Origin: Geosiphon pyriformis
Lineage: Eukaryota > Glomeromycota > Glomeromycetes > Archaeosporales > Geosiphonaceae
Assembly (NCBI GenBank): GCA_016748015.1
Contig: JAAOMT010000275.1
Location: 319,667-383,666 of the forward strand
DNA length: 64,000 bases
Direction: 5' to 3'
Part shown: positions 45,269 through 58,518 of the stretch, in pieces
Position numbering within the stretch: position 1 is the stretch's first letter
Layout: each line of letters starts with the position of its first letter
Position numbers and translations under genes: made by a program
Notes under the pieces: generated by a model
Seen by the model: only the letters and a program-made list of their open reading frames with translations
The model's database searches: none
Told to the model about the DNA's origin: nothing

Positions 45269-47043
45269 TATATACTCGGCTTGCTTCAGTCAAGGGATTT
45301 GGTGTTGAATTCAAGATTTTAAGCTTCTTTGGCTTTTGTTCGTCTGAATAAGTAATTGAGTACCAATTTGCAGTTTCGAGAGAGAGGAGGTCATGTCCAC
45401 TCATCAGAATGGTAACTAAGGCTTATTTGGCTCGCTTCAAAAACCATTGTGAAATGAACTCGCTTGTTCCCTTAACCGGGGGGTAATCATGGGACAGTGG
45501 AATTCTTTGGACCAAGAATTGATTTCCTATAAAGATTGGCCTGACAAAATGTAATGTACGCCGAACATTCGAATTTGAGAACGCCTAATAATCGAGATAT
45601 TTTGATACTTTAACATTAAAATATACACGTCAATTTTGTCGTATACTTAAAACGTTTTTTGATAGCCGTATTGTATATTAGCCCAAAGAACAAAATTATC
45701 TCCTTGCATTTTTTTTGTACACTTATTTACGCGTTACTCCTGCTTTTTCAAATGGCCATTCACCTCTCAATGTACAAAATTATGTTTACTGATGATCTTT
45801 CAATAGCTAGCTTCCCACACCTCAAAATGTCTTCATTCTTCCATAGAAATAATCGAAAATCCAGCCTCGAGATTAAAAGAACCCATAAATTTTATTTTTT
45901 ACCTTGGCGTACGCGTATTTGTTTATCACGACTTATATGGCTACTTTGATCCGGTCCTTATGTATCCCTTAAATTGACGCATGCACAAGTTTCGCCTCGC
46001 TGAATAAAATTTTTGGGTTCTTTGCCTCTTTCTCAATTCCTATTTTAATGGAACCGTTATCGGGCGTAACCTTTATTTTTAGTAAAAGATTAAAAAATGA
46101 AAATGGAAAAATACTTGATATCATAGACTATCTGTTACATGCATGCGTTGTGAATCTTTTTTGTTGTTTCCAGGCTCACCTTGCTTTTTTTTTCAATTGA
46201 ATTTGTTTTTATGAATATTAATATTAATATCAATATCAAAATCAAAATCAAAATCAAAATCAAATATCAATATCAAAAAATCAATATTAATATCAATATT
46301 ATAATTTTTTATTTGTCTATTGACAAAAAACCGAATTTGACATTGCAAGAAAAATTTACATAAATGGAAAATTTTCTTAAGCCTGTTTAGGAGGCTGTAA
46401 GGTATTATTGCATATTTGTATTTTTGAAAAAAAGCTATATTTCAAAAATCTCTACAAATTGAACATTATTACCTGTTGTGAATCTTTGATGTAAACAATT
46501 TTGAAACCTTTAAGATTGTACACTAAATAGTTTGTCATCAAAACATATATATATATATATATATATTGAATCAAATATATATATATTTTTTAAACTATGT
46601 AAAGAATAAGATATGACAGAAAAAATCAAGTTTTTATTTCGTTAAGTTTAATTATTTTATATTTAATACATGAAACATGACTAGACAAAGTGAACATAAT
46701 GTTACAAAAAATTTCAAGTGTCCAACCTGGTTTTACTGTTGTTTCATAAAATTTCCAATATTATTTATGTAAGATAATCGGAATAATTAATTCAAACAAA
46801 AAGTACCGGATTAAAAATAAGATTTTTGTTAAATTGTTTCTTTTTGATCTTAATTTTTTTTTTTCTTTTGAAAGATTTCCAAAGGCTGAATAGCTTTCAA
46901 TTACCGACTTTTGTACAATTTGATAGGCAAACAGTTTTTTATATTTTTTACGTTTCAAATTAACTCATCTAATCTTTCTTTTCTTTTCTTTTTTTTTCTT
47001 TCTTTCTTTTTTTTTTTCTTTCTTTCTTTTTTTTTTCTTTCTT

Positions 47044-47123
<80 letters not shown>

Positions 47124-47640
47124 CTTTCTTTCTTTTTTTCTTTCTTTCTTTTTTTCTTTCTTTTTTTCTTTCTTTCTTTCTTTCTTTCTTTCTTTTATCA
47201 TGCATCAACTTTTTTTTTATGACTTTGAAATTTTTTTTGTTACTAAGCACAGAATGATTAAAAATTATTTAATCATGTAAAATGAGTATAAACTTAAATT
47301 TTTTTTAACAATTTTTGATTCATTCAAAAGAATTTATATTTTAATTGAGTTTTTTAATAAAAATTATTTAACATTAATAAAAAATTAACAAATATTATGT
47401 AATTTTTTTGTTCAAGTTTATTGTTTGAATTTAAAGTTTTTATATAAAAATTAATTGTTTATTAAATTCTTAAAAGTACAGGGTTTTTAATAAAATCTTT
47501 TAATTATTAATTTTTCCATCTTGAAACACACACTTTTTAGAAAAATTTATTTGAATAATAATCACGTGCCTATTGTTATCGATATTAGTAGTGAATGTGA
47601 TACACGTTTCTGCCTGAAAGTCTTGGTAATAATATGGTTT
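45269..47640. other. Region without a supported gene; repeats at its right end
   Basis: 45269-46170 is GC-balanced with a 96-codon open frame (45659-45949, IHLSMYKIMFTDDLSIASF...) of no recognised family. 46209-46305 is a hexamer array ((ATCAAA)n and (ATCAAT)n variants) and 46546-46566 is (AT)n. 46974-47199 is a pyrimidine tract. Confidence 0.5.
46974..47199 (+). repeat. Pyrimidine tract (CTTT)n with a 78-base T run
   Basis: TTTC repeats flank an uninterrupted T run at 47046-47123. The length of such a run is unreliable in most assemblies. The long Phe-rich and Lys-rich frames here are artefacts. Confidence 0.95.
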
Positions 47641-48318
47641 AGCTCTAAAATTGTATAAAGCCAGAAATTATGAGATCATAATACGCAATGATGAATGCGC
47701 TTAGTCGAAGTGAATGCGCTTGATCGAAATAATTTGCTCTACCTGTTCTGGTAGATTCACCTTTGAAAGATCTCAGAAGTAAATCTTGGGTTTGTCCGTG
47801 GATCTCATATATTCTAAGTTCATACAAAGCTTAAAATCCTTTTATACTGACCTTTAGTAATGTGCTAGATCGTATCATCACAGCTTAATTACGAAGATAC
47901 CCTTAAGATCTAATAGAACACATAAACCAGTTTTAAGAGCGATACTGAAGAGACAGACTATGGCTCTGCCTGGTACGCTACATCAGACAAGCGAGCGTCC
48001 TCAAGACAGATTCCTAAGCCTTTTAATCGGGACCGCGGGTATAGGAGTGACGCGTGATCATATTGATAAAAGGCAATCAGAAGGCCAATGAATTGCTATC
48101 ATTCTGGTTGATTTGTCGATGAGCGTCCCCCGGACTCCTTGATCGGAATCCCGGACGTAGTCTCCATCTTAATACAAGACAAGATAGTTCCAGTCTAAGC
48201 AAGTTCTGATTGCTCACAAGTTGCTACCATCATATCAAATGATAGGCTTGGCGAAAACGTGTTCCTTAACAAGACAATGATAGGTTATAACAAGATTCGG
48301 ATTTTGTATAGTTAGCAG
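47641..48318. other. GC-balanced upstream region, no gene assigned
   Basis: Base composition is far more balanced than the flanks (for example GGGACCGCGGGTATAGG near 48030). A 60-codon minus-strand frame (47645-47827) is not recognised. Two similar stretches, AGCGAGCGTCCTCAAGAC (about 47990) and GATGAGCGTCCCCCGGAC (about 48118), hint at an old duplication. It may be the upstream control region of the gene at 48538 or a decayed mobile element. Confidence 0.4.
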
Positions 48319-48460
48319 CCAATCAGCGATGCAGTATGGACTATCGCTATTTTGCTGAGACTGACGTCACGTTACGGTTTGTTGTCACTTGCAATTTACA
48401 GATCCAGCTGAACAAGATGTCAACAATCTGTAGTGGTCCACTTTCAGACGTTTATAAAAG
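48319..48460 (+). promoter_or_regulatory. Composite Pol II promoter: CCAAT, CRE and TATA
   Basis: CCAAT at 48319-48323, the palindromic CRE/ATF site TGACGTCA at 48362-48369, and TATAAAAG at 48453-48460, in this order and about 80 bp upstream of the ATG at 48538. Each element is short. The ordered set in front of a spliced reading frame is what supports it. Confidence 0.55.
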
Positions 48461-48537
48461 AAGGAATCAGACCAGGGGATCGGCCTGAAAACTTGTTTGG
48501 TGTTTAGTGTGGCCTCTGGGCAAAGATATCGATCTCG

Positions 48538-49875
48538 ATGCTTGTATCAAGGGAGATGTTAGCAGTACAACGCCTTGAAAATCACTATGACGGTACGGTT
48601 TTTTTGTTCAAAGGCCATCTAAACATCAAAAAAACTGAACAATTAGAGGTAAGTAAATCATGCCAATATACAACAGAGTATTTGTGTTGATAAGCTCGAG
48701 TAACAAAAATATTCATGGCTTGCTGCTGTAAATAGAATCATATTGTGAACAAGGGTAAACGTACAAATATTGAACTTCATGGGGAATGTTGGTCATAATT
48801 CCTCAAAATGACATTGTGGTGATTTCTATAATGTAAGTAACGGAATTCATTGCGAACAATCAATGACAATTATGATACGGGAGTTGAATTAACTGATGGC
48901 CAGGGCAAAAGGACAATCTTGAACAGCTTGGAGACATTGACGACATTTTGCAACTCAGACGAAGAATTGAGGTACATCTCTTGATATATATTTGTGAGGG
49001 CATTGAAATTAAAATGATAAGATATAAATGAAATCGCGGTTTAAATTGTGCAGGTTGAGCAAGTTGTTTGAATTGAGTAAAGCTCTTTCGATAAATAGTA
49101 AGGATCATAATAATGTATCTGTAATATCTTGAAATGTTTTATATCCTTGCAGATTGGGATACTACCCTTTTCATCTCGTTCAGCACCTTTGGAACCATCC
49201 CAAATTAAGGTATATGTATATATTATATTGAATGCCGAGTTGATGGTATGGAGATAGTGACGTCAACAGATCGAAACGACAAACATCTGAACGACCATTT
49301 GTGGGTGATTCTCTATTTTATTACTCGCAGTTGTTATGGACTCGAAGGACGAGCTGAATCATCAAAGCCAATAGAAGAAAGACAATCAACGACTAAATAC
49401 GTGCAACCCTTGTTTAATTGGGCCTTTCAAGATGTCCAATGTTATAATAGTTTTTGGTAAGTAGGGTAGGAATTATCAATTATGCATGTGGGATGAAAAA
49501 GTGAACCAAAAATCATCAGCTGACTGTTCATGTTTCGCAGGTGTGAAAAAGGAAACAAGATCTTATTTAAAGAATCAAATCCATCACATTCGCAGAAAAG
49601 CCTCATGTAAGGCTTGTGGAAATTTCTGGTGGCACGGAGGGCTGTAATGAGACAACATTTAAAGATCTGTTGAGAATTACAAAAGGAATGAGAAAAAATT
49701 TGCGGGGAATAGGAATTATAGTTTTCTGGGGTAATTTAAATGAAGTAGGATATTGAAAGTGGTGGCAAATGTTTATATTATATGTGAAGGTTAACTTTTT
49801 TTTTGACTATGTATATTTGTATATTCAGGCAATGCGCTGTGTTGGGATGATGAAATGATATTCTGTCTCGGTTAA
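48538..49875 (+). pseudogene. Six-exon gene of unknown family with one frameshift
   Basis: Exons: 48538-48648 (MLVSREMLAVQRLENHYDGT...), 48912-48971 (DNLEQLGDIDDILQLRRRIE), 49153-49209 (IGILPFSSRSAPLEPSQIK), 49254-49456 (IVTSTDRNDKHLNDHLWVIL...), 49541-49730 (CEKGNKILFKESNP, then KPHVRLVEISGGTEGCNETT) and 49829-49875 (NALCWDDEMIFCLG, stop TAA). Junctions are GT-AG and keep phase. Intron 3 would be only 44 bp and introns 1 and 2 are long (263 and 181 bp), so small exons may be missing. Within exon 5 the frame must shift by one base near 49590; this may be a mutation or an assembly error. The protein would be about 210 residues, soluble, rich in charged residues, with no signal peptide or membrane span. 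I do not recognise it. Upstream lies a CCAAT/CRE/TATA promoter. Confidence 0.68.
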
Positions 49876-51197
49876 TTGAAGATATGTGCTCGGTCTCAAG
49901 AATAATAGACTCAGAAACTCGAAAAGAAAGATGAAAAAAGATTAAGTTCGACTTAATGAACAGACATATAAATCCTGTTTTACCTCAAGTCTTAAATTCA
50001 GTAACAGCCCACGGCACATGTAATCACATGGGGCTTAACAACTTGACCACTGATTTGAGAAGAATAAACCAATTTCAGTTTTAAAATTGATCCAAAGTTC
50101 TAAATTTTTTTAATGTGACGAATATTCGCAAGATGAACTATATTCACACGAATTTTTCATGATATTCCGTTTTACTATGTGACACTAAAAAGTTATTCCT
50201 ATTATTACTGAAAAACTAGTAATGGACAGCAGCTTTTTGTATCAAAAGGAAAAACGTGTGAAATTTCAAAACAAATAAATGACATCTAGTATCACTTTTT
50301 TAATTATTTTCAATCTAACCAAAAAAAAAAAAAAAAAGAGGAGAGCATCATCACCAATTAGCTTCGAACAAATAAGGAAAAAATAATATCAGATATCAAT
50401 AATTAAATCTTCTTTTTAGCAAATCAATTATGTATAATGTAAGCATCGAATATTATATATATTTTGTCATCATCGCAAATTCTCATTCCCAAGGCTTATT
50501 AGAGTATTATTATAAAGGAAAATGGCTTCAGATTTTCATCAAAAGATTACCAATGCTTTTTCGTTATTTTTGTGGGGAAAGTTTGTTATTTACTGCTGTT
50601 TATTATTTGTTATTTAGTGTTTTTTTGTTTGTTTATTGGCTGAGTCAGATTTCAATAAAACTTAGCGCGGTAGAGCCATGAATGATGAACAGTTTTTATT
50701 TTTTTTTTCAAAGTTTTTCCTAATCTAAACCATTCTTAGTTTTTAATAATAAATATAAAAATTTTAAAAAACACTATGTACAAAATCTAAGAATAATTAC
50801 GAATTGCTGATTGATGTTAATCATCTTGACCAAAATAATATCAGATTTGTGAAAGCTGTTCTTCAAAATAAGAAATTTTAATTTTCCCAGGTCCAGAATT
50901 GAGGCGCGGGGGGTACAATTATTTATTAAGGGTATGATTTTAAAGAGATATATGAGTTGAGTTTAATTTAATTTAATTTAATTTTAATTTAATTTAGTTA
51001 GTTTAGTTTAATTTAATTGAGTTTAGTTTATTTGGAATTTAGTTGAGTTGACTGTGAGATATCTTTGAAACATTTTCGCAGTGTAAACTTTTTATCTGCA
51101 GATGAAAATGAAAGAAATCGAACTTTTTTATTACGTATTTCATTAGTTTGAGAGAAGAATTTGGTTAGATTATTTGGTATTTATATTTTTTAATTAA

Positions 51198-51235
<38 letters not shown>

Positions 51236-51408
51236 TTATTATTATTATTTTTTAAAATAAAATAAAATAAAATAAAAAATAAAATAAAAAAACCGATTTA
51301 TACCCCAATTTTACTTTTGATTATAAAAAAGAATTTCCTATCAAAAATAAATTTTCGATCATCGATAATGAATAAAATCGTTGACATCAAGTATTGGAAC
51401 TGATGATA

Positions 51409-51458
<50 letters not shown>

Positions 51459-51555
51459 ATATCTAGAAAACTATTTCCTCTAAATTTAATAGTGACTTTA
51501 AATTTATTAAACCTAGCCTACATTTCTTGAAATTTTTTTAGATTGTATAGTGCCA
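49876..51555. other. Intergenic; no supported gene
   Basis: An 83-codon hydrophobic frame (50430-50681, RYFCGESLLFTAVYYLLFSV) is the only candidate and is not recognised. The stretch also holds (TTTAA)n-like repeats near 50960-51040, (ATT)n at 51198-51250 and a 42-base A run at 51414-51455. Confidence 0.5.
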
Positions 51556-51575
51556 NNNNNNNNNNNNNNNNNNNN
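51556..51575. other. Assembly gap (20 N)
   Basis: Twenty N, followed directly by a 53-base A run (51576-51628). The gap is probably an unresolved homopolymer or a scaffold join, so order across it is not certain. Confidence 1.
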
Positions 51576-51629
<54 letters not shown>

Positions 51630-51728
51630 AAATTTCTCTCCTCCCCCAAAAAAAAAAAATTTGCGTAGAAACAACGAAAAGTTTTGTTTTATCTCCCTGT
51701 GTTATTAAATGAGAAAATCAACAATTTT

Positions 51729-51731
51729 TTC

Positions 51732-51783
<52 letters not shown>
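51729..51783 (+). repeat. (ATT)n microsatellite
   Basis: About 18 units. Confidence 0.92.
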
Positions 51784-51785
<2 letters not shown>

Positions 51786-52118
51786 AAGAAGTTTGATATT
51801 AAAACAGAAAACGAATCCCTATTACATAAATTTACAAGCAAAAAATTTTTTTTTCCTTTATCATTATCATTATCATCATCTTTTAATAATAATCATAATT
51901 TTTTAGTAATTATTATAAAATGAAGTATTTCGAAAATAAAACAAAAAAGTGGTAATAGAAATAATATTAATTAATAATATTAATAATATTATTATCATCA
52001 CCAATAAGAGAGAAAACTAAACTTCAAATATTCGTCTAATCTAAATATAATTAGCTTATTTATTATTGTTATTTTTATAATCCTTTTTGGATATTGGTTG
52101 TTAAAAAACTAATTAAAC

Positions 52119-52141
52119 ACACACACACACACACACACACA
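52119..52141 (+). repeat. (CA)n microsatellite
   Basis: About 11 units. Confidence 0.9.
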
Positions 52142-53992
52142 CTAACACACACTAAAAAGTGATCACTATTTTAGCGCTCCACATGGTTTAGGTGTTTACA
52201 TTTTCCGAAATGATTACTATTCCCAATATTTTTATGCAGTGGCTCCATAACACTTAGCTTGGGACAATGGGGATTGAGTTTGAATATTGTTTTCAAAATC
52301 AATCATGTTTCAACAGAAAAACCGCAAGTTTGTTTAACGTTACCTGTGCACGAAATGATGAACGAATCATTTTCTGGTATTTGATTGATTTTCCGGGGGG
52401 TAGGTGGGTGGGTGGATGGGGGGGGGGGGTGGACAACGTCACAAATTCAAGTAAGTAATGTGGATCTGTGGGGATGAACGGAGTGTAGATATAACAAAAA
52501 AAATACTTTTTTTTATATTATTTATTAAATTTTTTATTTTAAATAAATAATCGTATAACGATATGATGAAACGGTCAATGCGCGATTATTTCATAATAAT
52601 ATAATTTGTGATTTTTTTAAGTTTATCATCTTACCCTAAAATAGGAAATTCATTGTAAAAAAAAACACACAAAAAAAAAAATAAAGAAACGTTTTCTTTT
52701 ATAGGGATAGTTAAATTCTTTCGTATTTTTTGATAAGAAATATGTAATGTTTTCAGAGTAATGATGAGAAAATAAATTACGAAATCAAAACTTGAACAAA
52801 TTAGAAATAGATTTTTTTTCCTTTTATTTTTCCCGCCTTTTTTTTCTTAAAACAAAACATCCTAAATATCCAGGAATAATTTATCACAATCATAAATTAG
52901 ATTGTACTGTATATATATATATATATCTCTCTCTATCTCTATCTCTATCTCTATCTATCATTTTAAAAAATAAGCTTTCTTTTCATTTAAGGGTGAAAAA
53001 ACGTGAAACATATTTAGTATTCAGAATTGAAAAAATTGAAACTTTATAATAATTTAAATTTTAAATTTGTCTTATTTCCGTAATTAAATGAAGGGTTTAC
53101 TTTTTGTTTGGTAAATTTATTTCGTAATCGTAATCGTGAACTGATATATGATAGGATTAAAATGTATTTATCAATTATTTTAGTTGTTATGACTTAATAT
53201 TTGATATTGAAAGTGATTTTTTCAAGAAGCTATGGGGTTGAGTTGTGAAAGTAACACTAAAACAGATAGTCTGTTCAAAAGTTAGCAAGACAAATAGAAA
53301 GTGATAAAATTAAAGAATGATTTTTTAAATTTGAAAATTATGTACCTTTATCAATTTAAGGTTGGAAATAAAATATATTTATATATATAAGATTCAAGAT
53401 GAAATTTCATGTTAAATATGGAAATTTATTAAATGTTAATATGGAAATTTATTGAGGGAATAATCACATTGGAAAGTTATAAAGTAATTGGTCTTTATTG
53501 ATATCAAAAAGATTTTTAATGTATATAAATTTGAAATATATCACTACTTTTATCGAACCATTAAAATGATTGATTTGTCAACAAACTTGCAGCATACCCC
53601 AGACTATTAATTTCCTAAATTATACATTGTTTTTTCTTTGATTGAAATTCGATTCAAAAAGTTTTCAAAACACTGATAGGGAGTGTTATCTATTATTAAA
53701 ACTTTCCCAATTTGCATGGTTCCGCCAATTAAATAATATAAACTCTTTTTTATTTTTTTTATTTTTATTTTATTTTATTTTATTTTTTTTTGCATCATGC
53801 ATAAGACCGACCGCATGCATGTCATCATAAAAAAGAAAACAGCATCCTAGTCTGAAAACTCCGCTAATACCCCACAAAAAACGTGTCAAATAGCGTGGTA
53901 AGATTAAGTGGTTTTTCCCGTGAAAGATTTCTAGTTTTGGTCTGGTTTATCTTTTTACACAATTTACTTTGAACACGCAACCTCTTACCAAT

Positions 53993-54087
53993 AGTAGGTA
54001 GGCAAGTAGTAGGTAAGTAGGTAAGTAGGTAACTAAGTAGGTAACTAAGTAGGTAGGTAGGTAGGTAGGTAGGTAGGTAGGTAGGTG
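53993..54087 (+). repeat. (GTAG)n tetramer array
   Basis: Degenerate GTAAGTAG copies grade into perfect GTAG repeats. Confidence 0.9.
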
Positions 54088-54909
54088 AGTAATTTTCAAG
54101 CTGTGAATATGTCAATAATGAAAGGGCGGTAAATACTGAATCCAGGCCCCGTTAGGTCACATTTAATTGATTACATTTTTAAAAGTAAATAAATGTCCTC
54201 ATGATTTCAATTGAAATTAACATTAATTATTGAAATTCAATAGAGAGAATATTCTGGTGAACAATGATAATAATAACAATAATAATTAAACTTTTCGTCA
54301 AATCATCATTATTGAATAGAATATTAGAATCTTCTAATTTATAAGTCAATTAAAAATTCTACGATTTTGTAATGATGATGATTATATGATAATGATGATG
54401 ATTATATGATGATGATGATGTTTAATGTTTAATGTTTAATGTTGATGTTGGTGTTGATTTATTGGAATTCTTTTTTGAGCTTTTCAATGAAAGACTTTAA
54501 AATAATAAATTTGGTGAATTTTGATTATCTTTTAAACATTTTGAAAAAGTGCCTCATTTTTTTTTTTCATGCAAACAATACTGTATTTCCGAAAAATTTT
54601 TGAGTATGATAAAATTACTTTTTTATTTTATTTGTCGTTATCATAAACTTCAAAAAAGGTAATCAATTAAAAAAACTCCTCCTCGTAAGACCAATATGAA
54701 TTTATATTAAAGTGTAAATCAATGCATATTTTTGTTTTATTCTTTTTTTCCTACGCGTGGCACTTGTTTTTTTTTTTACACTTCAATCAGACAGACAATT
54801 TATAATTGTAACCTAAAACGTTAATTATCCTGTTTTTTAAAATTTTAATTATCTAATTCTAACAAGTTTTACAAAACTAGAATTAATTTGGACATTTTTC
54901 AATAAAATC

Positions 54910-54910
<1 letters not shown>

Positions 54911-54991
<81 letters not shown>

Positions 54992-55030
54992 GTAATTATT
55001 ATTATTATTATTATTATTATTGTAATTATT

Positions 55031-55068
<38 letters not shown>

Positions 55069-55100
55069 ATTATTATTATTATTATTATTATTATATTATT

Positions 55101-55136
<36 letters not shown>

Positions 55137-55137
55137 T
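54911..55137 (+). repeat. Long (ATT)n microsatellite, about 227 bp
   Basis: More than 70 units, with interruptions of the type TGTAATT and TAGTATT that are themselves repeated, indicating internal duplication of the array. Confidence 0.95.
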
Positions 55138-55696
55138 TATTTTTAAACTACTTTATACTATCCTTATTCGGGTTTAGATTTTGGATTCCGATTTCAACCC
55201 TCTAATTTAACCCCCATCCCATAACTAAATAGCCGATTCCACACTTTTTTTTTGATTAAAAAATCTTAAAAATTGTTACCTCTTTCATTATCGCAACTCA
55301 TATGACCTTACCTGAATTACCATTTCAGTTACGACCCGCCCCCACCACATAGAATCAAATTTTTTTTTTAAAGAGTTCAATGGTTAACATGGAGAAATGG
55401 GTATTAATCACTACATAAATCGTTTTGCATAGCCCGTGTACAACAACATCATCAGTCATGACATTATTTAAATAACACAAATAAATCAAAAAACTTACCT
55501 GCTGATGATTATTTAAGATATCCTTAAAAATTTTGACAGAAAACCGATTCCGGATTGTTCTTATTTTGGTTAGTAGGGTAAATCAGGCGACAATAAATAG
55601 GTACATTTAAGTTAACCATAATAGATAAATTAGGTATTGATTAATTTTTAGTATTTGATCATCAGAAAACTACTTTAATAATACTAAAAACCCAAT

Positions 55697-55699
55697 AAT

Positions 55700-55747
<48 letters not shown>
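55697..55747 (+). repeat. (AAT)n microsatellite
   Basis: About 17 units. Confidence 0.9.
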
Positions 55748-55748
<1 letters not shown>

Positions 55749-56161
55749 GTAATGACTAGAGAATAATTAATAATACCAGTTATTAACTTGCTACCAGTAA
55801 TTTGAGAGATTTTTTTAAAGTTTAAATACAAATTACTCGTTCAATCAAAGCTTTCAACAATGTGATTGATTTCCCGAGATTCTAAATAGATAGTGTGAAA
55901 ATGATAGGCTACAAAGTTACTTTAGTTATAGTAGATTAAATATGTGTAACCAATTAGGTTTTTATATCTATTGATAAATATGTGTGTGTGTGTGTGTGTT
56001 AATTATTAATAATTCCGGTGATAATCATGCCGCCGGAAGTTATGCCGCCGCTTGGACCATCCATCATAATCAATGATGCCTGCATGATACAAAAGAAATT
56101 TCAGCTTTTTTTGCTATTTGATCAAAAAAAACCAGGCAAAAAAAAAAGATGTTCTATAAAG

Positions 56162-56177
56162 AACTATATACTATTAC

Positions 56178-56212
<35 letters not shown>

Positions 56213-56220
56213 CTCATTTA

Positions 56221-56260
<40 letters not shown>

Positions 56261-56265
56261 CTCAT
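56162..56265 (+). repeat. Duplicated (ATT)n block with ATCTCATTTAATT spacer
   Basis: Two copies of an ATT array each followed by ATATCTCATTTAATTA, a recent tandem duplication of about 53 bp. Confidence 0.85.
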
Positions 56266-56804
56266 TTAATTATTTTTTTATAAATATGAAATGATCGATC
56301 TCATTCCAATCAAAAGATTAAAAATTTTTTTTTAATATGAACATAACACAACATAGAATTTTCTCAAAAAAATGGGGAGAAAAAAAGCTCGAATTCAAAT
56401 TTTAGTATTTAAATGATATAATTTTTAAAAAAAGTAAAAAAAAAATGTATTTTATTTTTAATGATAAAAAAAATCATTTAATTAGGATTTTTAAAAAAAA
56501 AAAGAAATAAAACACTAAATAAATAAAATTATATATAAATTAAAATTGGATTATTTTAAAATAGTGGGGGGAATACATTATCTTGAAAATTTTCAGTTTT
56601 TTTTTCCATATTTTACATTTTTGGTATTTTAAACGTTTTTTTCCCATTTAACATTTCAGGTAACTTGCATTTTTTTTTTTTTAATCTTTTTATTCGGTAG
56701 GTCATCTGTTACCCTCGTAAACATTTTTTAACAATTAATTGTTTATGAATGGTGTGAATTTTGTTTTTAAAAATTCTCTTTGTATGTTTATTCTGTATTT
56801 TCCG

Positions 56805-56890
56805 CTGTTACTGCTACTGGTGCTACTACTGTTACTATTACTGCTACTATTGCTACTATTACTGCTGCTGCTACTTGCTGCTGCTGCTGC

Positions 56891-56955
<65 letters not shown>

Positions 56956-56990
56956 ACTCCTTATTCTTCTTCTTCTTTTTCTTCTTCTTA
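56805..56990 (+). repeat. Compound (ACT)n/(GCT)n/(GTTGCT)n/(TTC)n repeat
   Basis: A trinucleotide repeat that evolves across its length. It keeps several frames open on both strands (poly-Leu, poly-Cys, Ala-Val, Ser-Asn), none credible as protein by itself. Confidence 0.9.
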
Positions 56991-58407
56991 ACGGAATAAA
57001 CGAAAATCTTTTTGAAATAGTTTCAGCTGAGCTGTCAAAAAAATTCACCTTTTGTTTAAAATATCGTAGAATGGTCTGGTTACAATCTACAAATTTTATC
57101 TCCCCTTCTTCTTCAAATATGCCAACAACTGTTCATCTGTAAAACATAAAAATATGTGAATCCCCAATTTTGGAAATTAAAAAAATTTAAAACAACAATA
57201 AAGATTTTTTTATTATCTAAAACACTTTACCTGCAAAGCTTATTATCAGGTGATAAATTAATCAATTCTTCAAGCCTGGTTAATTAATTAAATGTGATTG
57301 GTTCATCAAAACAGCGATACATGTGATATACCAGGATTTGTTTCTTTTTTATCCTGAAAGTCTTTGCCATTTCAGCTTTACGCCCAAAAACTTCTCATAC
57401 GAACTTTTCGTGATCCCATTTAATGTCAACTTTTTCAAATATGCATGCATGCATGCATCACATCCTCCAGTATCCCACGGTACAAAGGCGCTAAAGTAAT
57501 CCCTTCGAAATGGCAAAACACAAATCATAATAGGAATCTTTAATTTTTTAGGCTTTTCTTAATGCATATTGGCTGAAAGTTTTTTCGGCTAGATCCTACA
57601 CTAAACTTGTTAAGAATCGACTGATCCTACGCTAAAAAATTGTTGATCATAATTTTAGAAATGGGGATTGTGCTGCTAAATTTTGATATTGGCAAAAAAT
57701 TGACGGATGGCTGAGAGCGGGAGGGAGGGAGAAAGGGAGGAAGAGAGCAGGGGCAGAAGCATAATTAGGACGGCTGCCATGCATTAAAAATAAACTGAAG
57801 TTTTGTACAAATTCTGCGATACCTTGTAAACACCAATCTTTCTACATTTACTTTTATAAAATAGTTTCGTAATATATATACATAATAGACCTTCTGACAA
57901 CTATGATTCTTCTTCGTTTTCGATAGTTAGAGGTCAATGGGGGGGGGGAGGGGGAAGGGGGGAGACCAATCGATTTGAAATGTCAATATTATTTAATTTT
58001 AATTGCTAGTACAAAAATTATAAAATTTCACCTAATGACATTGAAGTTTTGATCATAGGTTTTCGGTGCTCAAGGGGGCTTTGAATGAATAATTAGCCAA
58101 AAACAAAAAAAAAAAATGTACAACCTATTATCACATTTTTTCCTATCAAAAATTAGGTATAGGTAACACAACCTAAATTTTGTAAAAATTCCATTATATA
58201 TATAAAATTAAAGTTAGGGAGAAATAAAATTTTCTGGGGAGATGAATGGGGAAAATATTCATGGGATAATGATTTTTATAAAAATATATATGCCGAAAGT
58301 TAGAACATTTAAAAATAAATAAATTGAATAATGGATCTGCTTTTAAATTCCCCTAATCCTTTTGTGTGTAATCGGGCCAAAAGTTAGTACGAATAAGAAT
58401 AAATTTA

Positions 58408-58451
58408 TCTACATGATTATGATTATGATTATGATTATGATTATGATTATG

Positions 58452-58507
<56 letters not shown>

Positions 58508-58518
58508 GATGATGATGA
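58408..58518 (+). repeat. (GATTAT)n, (ATT)n, (GAT)n compound repeat
   Basis: Three adjoining blocks differing by single substitutions. On the minus strand it reads as His/Asn repeats, which explains the apparent frame there. Confidence 0.92.

Noticed and set aside
46911-47250. Frames of ~100 codons rich in Phe (plus) or Lys (minus)
   Set aside because: They are translations of the pyrimidine tract and T run, with no independent coding evidence.
56018-56100. CCGCCGG-rich patch with minus-strand MDGPSGGITSGGMIITG reading
   Set aside because: Only about 28 codons with no splice partners found. It is too short to call a gene, though the composition is odd for the region.
56739-57142. Overlapping frames on both strands with poly-Leu, poly-Cys, Ala-Val or Ser-Asn
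   Set aside because: All are produced by the compound GCT/GTTGCT repeat. Frames open simultaneously on both strands argue against coding.
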